Source: DASXRU01 sp039933315
Lineage (GTDB): Bacteria > Acidobacteriota > Blastocatellia > Pyrinomonadales > Pyrinomonadaceae
Direction of reading: 5' to 3'
DNA length: 14,359 bases
NCBI GenBank assembly: GCA_039933315.1
Contig: JBDTOI010000102.1
Span: 1-14,359, forward strand
Shown: positions 1-7,251 of the stretch, one piece after another
Numbering within the stretch: the first letter of the stretch is position 1
How the letters are laid out: each line of letters starts with the position of its first letter
Made by a program: the position numbers and the translations under genes
The notes under the pieces: generated by a model
What the model saw: only the letters and a program-made list of their open reading frames with translations
Databases searched by the model: none
What the model was told of the DNA's origin: nothing

Positions 1-1
1 A

Positions 2-2956
2 CAGAACTTTCCGCTGTTGAGTTCTGTGACCTCCGATAGCAGTTCGACAACGATTCAGGGAACGCTTAACTCCACACCCAACACGACGTTTCGAATCGAT
101 TTCTATTCCAATACTGCCTGCGATCCTTCAGGAAACGGCGAAGGCGCGCAGTTCATGGGCAATGCGAATGTGACTACCGCCGCCAATGGCAATGCGGTCA
201 TCAATGCCACCCTCCCGGTGGCGCTGGCTGCCGGAAGAGTTGTTACCGCCACGGCGACAGATCCAAGCGGAAACACTTCGGAATTCTCTGCCTGTGATTC
301 CAGCCAGACGGCCGGCAGTCTCCATTTCAGCTCCGCAAATTACTATGCACTGGAAGACGTGGGCAATCTCACTATCACCGTCGTCAGGACCGGCGGCAGC
401 AAGGGAGCTATTTCAGTTAACTACAGCTCGGCGGACAGCACCGCGATAGCGGGCTCCGATTACTCGACCGTATCGGGAACGCTGCTCTTCGCCGACGGCG
501 AAACCAGTAAGACATTCACCATCCCGGTGGTGAATGACGGCGTAACCGAACCCGATGAGACTCTGCGATTGGCCCTCGGGGGCACCACCGATTTAGAAAG
601 AATAGGGAGTCCAGCCACGGCCACTGTTACCATCCAGGACAACAGCACGCCTGTTTACCTGGTCGTGAATTATCCAAATCCGCTGGATCCTGTTGACGTG
701 CTCGAGGGAGATACGGGAAACACGAACGTGGTTGTAATCGTCGGTCTGACAGCGGCAACAGGGCGCACCGTTACCGCGGACTTCAGTACGTCTCCAGGCA
801 GCGCCACCAGCGGAGTAGATTTCATTCCCGCTTCGGGTAATTTGCAGTTTGCGCCGGGCGTCACTCAGCAAACCATAACCTTCCAGATCGTTGGCGATAC
901 GCTGAACGAGATCAATGAAACAGTGGGGGTAGTTCTGTCGAATCCCACGAACGCAACCCTATTTGGGTCGGGGTCCGTTCGCATTATTAATGACGATCCA
1001 TTGCCGGGTGTCTCCATCAACGACGTCAGCATAAGCGAAGGCAACTCAGGTACGACCACATTGAGCTTCACGGTCAGCTTGTCGCCCGTGAGTGGCAGGA
1101 CCGTCAGAGTTAATTACGCGACGGCCAATGGCACGGCGACAGCAGGCAGCGACTATGTGAGTACCTCCGGACTGTTGACCTTCAACGCCGGCGAAACAAG
1201 CAAAACGATTTCGGTGACGGTAAACGGCGATACAGCGGTCGAAGGGGACGAGACCGTCTTCGTGGACCTTACCAATCCGGTTGGCGCATCTATCACAAAA
1301 TTGAGAGGTGTGGGAACAATCACTAATGATGAAGTCGGGTCCACCACGGTGCAATTCAGCACGACCAACTTCAGCAAGAGCGAGGGCGGCGGCAGCACGA
1401 ACATCACCGTGACACGGGCGGGCGACACCTCGGGATCGTCATCAGTGGACTACCGCACGGGCGGCAACAGCTTTGTGGCCTGCGACGTGCTCACCGGAAC
1501 GGCAGTGCAAAACTGTGACTTCATCGTCAGCGCCGGCACAGTCAATTTCGCTGCTGGCGAGACCAGCAAGACTTTCCCGGTACTCATCTATGACGATGCT
1601 TACCTTGAGGGCGATGAAACGCTGAGTCTCACCTTGTCGAATGCGGTAGGCGCTACCGTGGGTAGCCCCAATCCGGCGACGCTCACGATCACCGATAACG
1701 AGACCTCAGGCGCGCCTCCGGCAGCGGCGAAGACGTTTGTGGCCACGCTCTCGAGTTCGCAGGAGGTGCCGGCCAGTGGGACCAGTGGCAAAGGCGGTGG
1801 GATCGTACAACTGGACGCCGGCGAAACCAGCGGCAAGGTGGGATTGGTTTTCTTCAATCTCAGCAGTCCCCAAACCGACGCACACATACACGGTCCGGCC
1901 GCGGTGGGGGCCAATGGTCCGATAGCATTTCCGTTACCGCTCGGCACAGTGGTTGACCACTCTATCAGCCCGACGGCACAGCAGGTGTCAGACTTGAAAG
2001 GTGGTCTGAATTACCTGAACGTGCATAGCAACAACTTTACCGCCGGGGAGATCCGCGGCCAGTTGCTGTGGAATCCGCTCAACGAGGCGCAATACTTCGT
2101 GCGGCAGCACTACTACGACTTTCTGGGAAGACTGCCGGATCAGGGCGGCATGGATTACTGGACCAATGAACTCGCGTTTTGTGGCACCAATGTTCAGTGT
2201 CTCAGGGAACGTACGGTAGGCGTCTCTAATGCTTTCTTTTATGAAGACGAGTATCAGCAGACCGCTTCGTACGTGTTCCTGCTTTACCGCGCCGCTTTTG
2301 GTAACAACCAGCCATTTCCGAATGCAGATCCGGCGAACCCAACTGAAGGCCAGAAAATCCCAAGATATCTTTCGTTTGTCAGGGACCGGGCCCAGGTTGT
2401 CGGTGGTAGCGGTCTCGCGGCGTCCCAACTGGCGCTGGCGAATTCCTTCGTGCAGCGGCCTGAGTTTACGGCGAAGTATCCATCGAGTCTTGCGACCGGA
2501 GCTCAGTTTGTAGATGCGGTGCTGACCACGATTCAGACTGCGGATGGAGCCACGCTGGCGGCCGCGGATCGTAGCGCGCTGATCACACACTTCAATAACG
2601 GCGGAAGGGGACTGGTGATGTTCCATCTGGCCAATGATTACTGGAACGGTTGCAGTCGTCTACCGGGCAGTCCGCCAGCGCCCTGTGTGCCGGCGGGTTA
2701 TGGAGCAGCGGTGGACAATCGCACCTTTATCGATGCCGAGTACAACCGCTCGTTTGTTTACTCGCAGTACTCTGGTTACTTGCGGCGGGATGCTGACATT
2801 AACGGGTTCATCTTCTGGCTGAATCAGGTGAGTACTGCGCCACCGCGGAACGTGGCGAAGCAGCACGGAATGGTCTGCGCGTTTATTACTTCCGCGGAGT
2901 ACCAGCTGCGGTTTGGCAGTCAGACTCCCCGCACAAATGCCGAGTGCGTTCCGTAG
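2..2956 (+). CDS. Calx-beta / CHRD / DUF4214 surface protein, 5' end outside window
   Basis: This is the C-terminal 984 codons of a large, probably secreted or cell-surface protein. The frame is open to the first bases of the window, so the true start lies upstream; the TTG at 17 is internal to a typical module beginning QNFPLLSSVTS. In order I see a short Thr/Ser-rich beta module (to about 315), four Calx-beta repeats (about 318-650, 650-1000, 1005-1335, 1336-1715) with their usual DY..SG.L.F..GE..K.. and E.DET motifs, a CHRD domain (about 1722-2072) with its AHIHGPA signature at 1880, and a DUF4214 region (about 2075-2953) with YYDFLGRLPDQGGMDYW and a later copy ending in FIFWLNQV. Calx-beta folds often bind calcium and mediate adhesion; CHRD and DUF4214 functions are poorly defined. 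It ends in two tandem TAG codons and converges on the opposite-strand FHA gene. Role in adhesion or matrix is inference. Confidence 0.9.
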   Translation, partial: QNFPLLSSVTSDSSSTTIQGTLNSTPNTTFRIDFYSNTACDPSGNGEGAQFMGNANVTTAANGNAVINATLPVALAAGRVVTATATDPSGNTSEFSACDSSQTAGSLHFSSANYYALEDVGNLTITVVRTGGSKGAISVNYSSADSTAIAGSDYSTVSGTLLFADGETSKTFTIPVVNDGVTEPDETLRLALGGTTDLERIGSPATATVTIQDNSTPVYLVVNYPNPLDPVDVLEGDTGNTNVVVIVGLTAATGRTVTADFSTSPGSATSGVDFIPASGNLQFAPGVTQQTITFQIVGDTLNEINETVGVVLSNPTNATLFGSGSVRIINDDPLPGVSINDVSISEGNSGTTTLSFTVSLSPVSGRTVRVNYATANGTATAGSDYVSTSGLLTFNAGETSKTISVTVNGDTAVEGDETVFVDLTNPVGASITKLRGVGTITNDEVGSTTVQFSTTNFSKSEGGGSTNITVTRAGDTSGSSSVDYRTGGNSFVACDVLTGTAVQNCDFIVSAGTVNFAAGETSKTFPVLIYDDAYLEGDETLSLTLSNAVGATVGSPNPATLTITDNETSGAPPAAAKTFVATLSSSQEVPASGTSGKGGGIVQLDAGETSGKVGLVFFNLSSPQTDAHIHGPAAVGANGPIAFPLPLGTVVDHSISPTAQQVSDLKGGLNYLNVHSNNFTAGEIRGQLLWNPLNEAQYFVRQHYYDFLGRLPDQGGMDYWTNELAFCGTNVQCLRERTVGVSNAFFYEDEYQQTASYVFLLYRAAFGNNQPFPNADPANPTEGQKIPRYLSFVRDRAQVVGGSGLAASQLALANSFVQRPEFTAKYPSSLATGAQFVDAVLTTIQTADGATLAAADRSALITHFNNGGRGLVMFHLANDYWNGCSRLPGSPPAPCVPAGYGAAVDNRTFIDAEYNRSFVYSQYSGYLRRDADINGFIFWLNQVSTAPPRNVAKQHGMVCAFITSAEYQLRFGSQTPRTNAECVP

Positions 2957-2991
2957 TAGTGTCGCCAACGCCTGGGGTAGAAGGGAACCCA

Positions 2992-3112
2992 CGCGAGCCG
3001 CAGAACTTCCGCGGCATGGTTTGCTCGTTCGTCACTTCAACTGAATATCAGAAGCCGATTCAGTTCAGTGGTGACACACAGCAACGGCGAGTGTTGGGAA
3101 GTAGAAGTTTAG
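2992..3112 (+). pseudogene. Remnant of a second DUF4214 C-terminal tail, frameshifted
   Basis: Just after the stop of the surface protein, the frame at 2992-3051 reads REPQNFRGMVCSFVTSTEYQ. This closely resembles the end of the upstream gene (PPRNVAKQHGMVCAFITSAEYQ). The match then continues in the +1 frame from 3056 as RFSSVVTHSNGECWEVEV and stops at TAG 3110-3112, parallel to RFGSQTPRTNAECVP of the intact copy. Four bases (3052-3055) sit where one codon is expected, so a single-base insertion explains the break. No start or upstream DUF4214 sequence accompanies it. It is most simply the leftover tail of a paralogous gene after recombination or replacement of the 3' end. The alignment is by eye. 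Confidence 0.72.
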
Positions 3113-3138
3113 CCGCAGACTTACGCGGATAAATTCTC

Positions 3139-4011
3139 TTACTTGGGCTGGATCCTCAGGATGTAGCTGCAGATCGCGATCTTCTCGTCGGGCTGGACCT
3201 GAATTCTTTCCTCACGGGGTGCCTCGCGGCCGGAGATCAAGGTAGGATTGCGGCCTTTTGCCGTCAGCCAGTAACGACCCTCGTCGTCCAGGGCCAGGGT
3301 CGCATGAATCCGGCTTACCTCCACGTCGCCTTTCAAAGGAAGATCAACCGTCGTCGATTTTGATCCGCGGCCAATGGTGACTTCGTTCCTGGTGATTGGG
3401 ACTACCGCTTGCCGCACGCCGTCGCGCCAGACTTCGATCGAGTAAAGCGTGACAATGCGCGGGCGGACGACCGTCATCTCGCTCTCACCACCCTCAGATT
3501 CACCCGCGGCCGGCCGGTCGCTCTTCGTGTTTACTTCCGGACCCTGGGAAGGCGTGGCCGTTAATGAGGCCGGTCGCACGGAAACCATCGTGTGACCGCT
3601 TTCGGTTTCATCCCACACGGGTTGCACGCGAAACTCGCCTTTGCTCAAGGTGCCATCAACGCGCAGCTCGACCGCGAAAGACTTGGCGGCTAATTGCGTC
3701 GAGCCACTGAGCTCGCGGGCGCGTTCCGAGAGGACGTGAAAAAGCCCTTGCTCCAGTCCGCGGCGCTTATCGCCCTGCCAGTCCTTGTCGTCGTCATTGC
3801 TTAAATAGACGATGTACTCGCGCGGGATGTAGGTAGGCCCGCCGGGCGGTGTGAACATCTCGCGCTGCATGGCCGCTTCGACCTCGCGGGCTACCTTGAC
3901 CAGAAACTCTTCCCAGATGCGGCGCGGCTTAACCTGATCGTCCGCCGCTTCCAAAGGATCTTCCCCGCCGTCGCCGTCTACCCAACGTCTAATCGAGTCT
4001 AATAAACCCAC
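3139..4011 (-). CDS. FHA domain protein with DUF3662-like N-terminal domain (FhaA-like)
   Basis: A 290-residue cytoplasmic protein without signal or membrane segment. Residues about 30-135 resemble the DUF3662 domain of actinobacterial FhaA: a helical start (RIWEEFLVKVAREVEAAMQ), then PREYIVYLS, a charged helix and a closing GEFRVQPVW strand. A polar linker (about 140-185) leads to a C-terminal FHA domain (about 190-288) with VTIGRG (G214, R215) and SRIHA (S233, H236), the expected phosphothreonine contacts. The usual NGT..NG motif is altered to NPTLISG at 255-261, so binding specificity may differ. It is the last gene of the minus-strand block, 42 bases after the kinase, and is probably a reader or substrate of that kinase. 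The start is GTG; an in-frame TAA lies two codons upstream, so no longer start is possible, and AAGGAG precedes it by 12 bases. Confidence 0.86.
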   Translation of the reverse strand: MGLLDSIRRWVDGDGGEDPLEAADDQVKPRRIWEEFLVKVAREVEAAMQREMFTPPGGPTYIPREYIVYLSNDDDKDWQGDKRRGLEQGLFHVLSERARELSGSTQLAAKSFAVELRVDGTLSKGEFRVQPVWDETESGHTMVSVRPASLTATPSQGPEVNTKSDRPAAGESEGGESEMTVVRPRIVTLYSIEVWRDGVRQAVVPITRNEVTIGRGSKSTTVDLPLKGDVEVSRIHATLALDDEGRYWLTAKGRNPTLISGREAPREERIQVQPDEKIAICSYILRIQPK

Positions 4012-4023
4012 GCTTTATCAGTT

Positions 4024-4029
4024 CTCCTT
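4024..4029 (-). promoter_or_regulatory. Ribosome binding site AAGGAG for the distal FHA gene
   Basis: On the minus strand AAGGAG lies 12 bases before the GTG start at 4011, inside the 42-base gap behind the kinase gene. It is the clearest Shine-Dalgarno sequence in the block and supports the GTG start. The spacing is somewhat long. Confidence 0.55.
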
Positions 4030-4053
4030 CGAATGATCTGGGACCACGATCAA

Positions 4054-5595
4054 TTAATCAAACTTCAAATACCGCCGGCTCACCCAACCGCGATCCGAAG
4101 AGCTGGGATCGTCTTTCGGGCGCCCGTGCTGAATTACTTCCACCTCGCACCAGTTACCGTTGGTGCTTAATATACGCACTCGGGAGCCCTGTTCCGCAAG
4201 TCCAATTCGTTCATTTGCCGAGCTCGGCTCCGCACGCAGGTTCAAATCGGTGGTAGTCGCCGCCTCCTGTCCGACTATGCTCGTGGCTCTGGGAGCCTCG
4301 GCCTGGGTCCAGCGCGAACGTATGTACAGTTGAGTGGCAAACAGCATCCCGGCGAAAGCTGCGACCAGTAGAACGGCTACCACTATTCCGGCCACACGGC
4401 TGCGAGGCTTTGCCACCGGCGGCGACACGGGCCGTCTTTTGACGACGTTTGCGTCCGGCATGGCTGCACTGATCTCGCCGGCTTTCGGACGCTGAACCGG
4501 CAACAACATTTGTTGAGCTTCCTTGCTACCGGTAACCGGAACCACTATGCGGGCAGGCCGGACGCCGTTCCCGGGGAACGCCGCCGGCAGATTGGTCGTC
4601 ATCTCAAAAGTCGGACGCGGCGGAGCTTGCGGCACCACCACCGTGTCCAGATCGGCGCTAACCCGGCCCCGGGAAGCGGCCTCGGCCGGATCAAGCGGGC
4701 GGGTCGGCGGCATCCCAGCGTCACGCAACTCCTGCCAAAACTCATCGACCGTTTGATATCGCTCGAGGGGCCGGGTCTGTGTAGCTCGTCGGAGCACGCG
4801 CAGCACTGGCGTGGCCCAATACTCGTGACTGACGGATTCGGGCAGTTCAGTGATTGAATGTTGCGCGAAACGCCGCGGTGCTTCACCCGTCAGCACCGCA
4901 TAGGTTGTCTTGGCCAGTGAATAGATGTCAGCGGCAGGAGTCAGGCGACCGCGCATGATGGGCAGGGAGGCGGTGTCCAGTTGCCCGGTTTGAACCAGCG
5001 GGTTGTGTTCCGGCGCTGCATAAATGTTTGTCCCCACCCGGGTGATGTCTTCATTGCCCAGGTCAGTCTTGGCCACGCCAAAGTCAGCGATCTTAACCAC
5101 CTGGCAATCGGCCGTCAGCAAGAGATTCTGTGGTTTGATGTCGCGATGAATCACTCCATGCGTATGGGCGTAGGCCAGACCGGCGCAGACCTGTTCGAGG
5201 TAGAGCAGGGCCTGCTCGACCGGCAACCTGCCCGCGCGGCAAAGCACCGCCAGATCTCCGCCGCTCAAATACTCGAGCACGATGTAATGGAAAGGCTTGC
5301 CCGAAAGATCGATAGCCGTACCGTGACCGAGCCGGTTAATCACATGCGGGTGCCGCACGCGGTCAAGGGCTACTGCCTCGTTCTGAAAATTCTCGATCAG
5401 GGTGCGCTCGAGTTCTGTGTCAGGCACTCCCTGAAGCAGGACATTCAGCGCTTTAATGACGACTTCCTGAAGTGACTCATCGGTGGCCGCCTGGTCGCGA
5501 GCAACGTAAATCTCAGCATAACTGCCGCGCCCCAGACACTGCTCTATGTCGTAACGTCCGTCGAGCCTGGTTTGTAACACTTTGAGTTCCGACAT
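4054..5595 (-). CDS. Membrane Ser/Thr protein kinase with extracytoplasmic SH3-like domain
   Basis: A 513-residue Hanks-type kinase. The N-terminal catalytic domain (about 15-290) has all key motifs: glycine loop LGRGSYAEIY (21-30), ATP-binding lysine VVIK (K48), HRDIKPQN (150-157), metal-binding DFG (171-173), APE (194-196) and DIYSLA (223-228). A Pro-rich juxtamembrane linker (about 295-400) leads to one membrane helix (about 401-425). The outer tail (about 448-513) looks like a bacterial SH3 (SH3_3) domain: LNLRAEPS, SRVRIL, GNWCEVEV, RGWVSRRYL. Known PknB/PrkC kinases use PASTA repeats here to sense muropeptides, so this SH3 tail may sense wall material by another route (inference). Predicted substrates are the neighbouring FHA and PBP proteins, with the PP2C gene upstream as its antagonist. 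The ATG at 5595 has no strong Shine-Dalgarno sequence. Confidence 0.93.
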   Translation of the reverse strand: MSELKVLQTRLDGRYDIEQCLGRGSYAEIYVARDQAATDESLQEVVIKALNVLLQGVPDTELERTLIENFQNEAVALDRVRHPHVINRLGHGTAIDLSGKPFHYIVLEYLSGGDLAVLCRAGRLPVEQALLYLEQVCAGLAYAHTHGVIHRDIKPQNLLLTADCQVVKIADFGVAKTDLGNEDITRVGTNIYAAPEHNPLVQTGQLDTASLPIMRGRLTPAADIYSLAKTTYAVLTGEAPRRFAQHSITELPESVSHEYWATPVLRVLRRATQTRPLERYQTVDEFWQELRDAGMPPTRPLDPAEAASRGRVSADLDTVVVPQAPPRPTFEMTTNLPAAFPGNGVRPARIVVPVTGSKEAQQMLLPVQRPKAGEISAAMPDANVVKRRPVSPPVAKPRSRVAGIVVAVLLVAAFAGMLFATQLYIRSRWTQAEAPRATSIVGQEAATTTDLNLRAEPSSANERIGLAEQGSRVRILSTNGNWCEVEVIQHGRPKDDPSSSDRGWVSRRYLKFD

Positions 5596-5613
5596 TTAGT
5601 AATGCTTTGGTCC

Positions 5614-5760
5614 GTTGTCAGTTGTTAGTTGTACTGCTGACATCCGGCACGGGGGAGAGTGTGGTTTAGATGCCGCAGGAGTATTTTTTGTTGCGAAGTC
5701 CGTTTCTCAGTTGTCAGTCGCCCGCACCCATGCGGTGCAACTAACCACTAACAACTAACC
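5614..5760. repeat. Inverted repeat of GTTGTTAGTT-type arms between phosphatase and kinase genes
   Basis: The 171-base gap between the phosphatase stop and the kinase start holds a left arm at 5614-5634 and a right arm at 5735-5755 that pair as inverted repeats at 18 of 21 positions. The right arm runs on into another CAACTAACC unit to 5760. A partial direct copy of the left arm (TCAGTTGTCAG) sits at 5707-5717, and a small hairpin with stem GCACC/GGTGC at 5724-5738 abuts the right arm. If the block is one transcript, the arms would fold into a stem loop between two genes. I see no convincing promoter here. Confidence 0.7.
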
Positions 5761-5766
5761 GACGTT

Positions 5767-7251
5767 CTAGGGGGCAGGGGTTGGCACCTTGAGATTTATC
5801 GCCCCTTCAAGCACACGCATCGCTTTCTCTTCGGCGGCCTTCGCGTCCTGCAGACTGAGGGTGGCGTCGCTGTTCTTTAGCTGAAGAGCTGCCGCCGCCG
5901 TGGCGATGCGGGTTTCAGCCTCGAGCGATAGTTTGCGATCAGGCTCGGCGCGAACATTGTTCAGGGCGGATTCAAATGCCGCCAGCGCTTCGCGATGCTT
6001 TCCCGTGAGCATCAGGGCGCGCCCGTAGAAATAAAGAAATTCCGGATCCTTCAAATCGGCGGCGGTTGAAACGCCTTCCTTCGCCAACTGGGGCGGCAGG
6101 TTATCCTCGACCCACTTCGGCGGATTCGCATCCAGGGCGGCGCGCCTGTTTTGAAACTCTGCGCGCGTATCCACGGCCACAGGGGTTGCGGACGGAGTCG
6201 GCGCCGCGTTGGGCAGGCCAAAGAACGGTTGATTCTTCTGATAATACATACCGCCGTAGAAGCCGCCGGCGGCCGCGCCGATGAGTAAAAGAAAAACTAA
6301 GAAACGCACGAAGCCTCCCTTGCCAGCTTTCTTGTTTGATTGCATTGCGGAAACAGATCGGGCCTCTTCAGCGCGGGCTTCCGTCTGGGGGAAGGCAACG
6401 CGCGCAGCCGGCGTGAGCATGCTTTCCGACAAAGGGACCGTGGCGGGAAGCTCCAGGGAGCGAGTGCGTTCGAAGTCTTCCTCAAGCGATGAGCCGGCTG
6501 CGGTGCCAACACGAACGATGATTGCCGTCAGGTTATCTTCCGCGCCTCGCTCATGGCAGCGGCGCTGCATCTCGTTGCAAACTTCCTCCACCGCCTGCCT
6601 GGCATTTAACAGCTCGCGAATCTCACCATCGGGAAGGTGTCGGGTGATGCCGTCGGTGCACAAAAGAAAACTTGTCCCGGCTTCAACTTCGAGGATCTTC
6701 AGATCCACCTCAACTCCCGGCTCTGCGCCAAGCGCGCGGCTGATCACATTTTTGCTGGGATGGTTCGCCGCCTGTTCCGGTGTCATGCGTCCGGCCCGGA
6801 CTTCTTCTTCAACGATGGAGTGATCGGCCGTCTCGCGATGAAGTTTGCCGTCAGGTGTCAGGCGGTAGAGGCGGGAATCGCCGACATGGCCGATGGTGGC
6901 GCGAAAGCCGTCCAGATGCAGGGCGACGACGGTAGTCGCCATCATCGACAGTTTCGGATGCTCCCGGGACATCTGGTGGATGGAGCTGTTGGCCCTCTGA
7001 ATAGCCAGCTCCATCAGGTCTTCGATATCGGCGCCATCCGTCAGATGGCGAAACGCTTCGCCGATGACTTCGACAGCCGTCTTGGACGCTACTTCGCCGG
7101 CTTCGGCCCCGCCCACACCATCGGCGACCGCAAAAATACCGCGCGCCGGATCAGATAGCATCGAATCCTCATTCAACGGGCGCTTTGGATTCAGACCGCG
7201 ATCCGTGACAAACGCAGTGTCTATCTTTGCCTGGTCATCTGGCTCTTTCAT
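5767..7251 (-). CDS. PP2C-family Ser/Thr phosphatase, membrane-anchored, with TPR-like outer tail
   Basis: A 494-residue protein that should remove phosphates from the targets of the adjacent kinase (PstP/PrpC/Stp type). The PP2C domain (about 10-250) shows the metal-binding set: NEDS (D29), VADGVGGAEAGE (D44, G45), GHVGDSRLYR (D125), LCTDGITRHL (D200) and AEDNLTAIIV (D239). A linker with a patch of Thr/Ser follows, then one membrane helix (about 314-336), a Pro-rich spacer (about 341-358) and an outer domain of about 130 residues, including one probable tetratricopeptide-like helix pair (FLYFYGRALMLTGKHREALAAFESAL). Mycobacterial PstP has the same order of catalytic domain, helix and outer domain. 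The ATG overlaps the TGA of the SEDS gene by four bases (ATGA), which suggests translational coupling. The outer-domain assignment is less certain than the catalytic one. Confidence 0.93.
   Translation of the reverse strand: MKEPDDQAKIDTAFVTDRGLNPKRPLNEDSMLSDPARGIFAVADGVGGAEAGEVASKTAVEVIGEAFRHLTDGADIEDLMELAIQRANSSIHQMSREHPKLSMMATTVVALHLDGFRATIGHVGDSRLYRLTPDGKLHRETADHSIVEEEVRAGRMTPEQAANHPSKNVISRALGAEPGVEVDLKILEVEAGTSFLLCTDGITRHLPDGEIRELLNARQAVEEVCNEMQRRCHERGAEDNLTAIIVRVGTAAGSSLEEDFERTRSLELPATVPLSESMLTPAARVAFPQTEARAEEARSVSAMQSNKKAGKGGFVRFLVFLLLIGAAAGGFYGGMYYQKNQPFFGLPNAAPTPSATPVAVDTRAEFQNRRAALDANPPKWVEDNLPPQLAKEGVSTAADLKDPEFLYFYGRALMLTGKHREALAAFESALNNVRAEPDRKLSLEAETRIATAAAALQLKNSDATLSLQDAKAAEEKAMRVLEGAINLKVPTPAP

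Noticed and set aside
17..19. TTG at 17 as the start codon of the surface protein
   Set aside because: The frame is open to base 2 and the upstream codons (QNFPL) belong to the same recognisable module, so the gene begins outside the window.
1988..2626. Minus-strand reading frame of 212 codons
   Set aside because: It is opposite the CHRD/DUF4214 part of the surface gene and has no recognisable motif.
3111..3133. Degenerate copy of the ATCTGTG repeat family, or a terminator, between the convergent genes
   Set aside because: The sequence (CCGCAGACTTACGCGGAT) only loosely recalls the repeat at 9038-9064, and the possible stem is four base pairs without a T-run.
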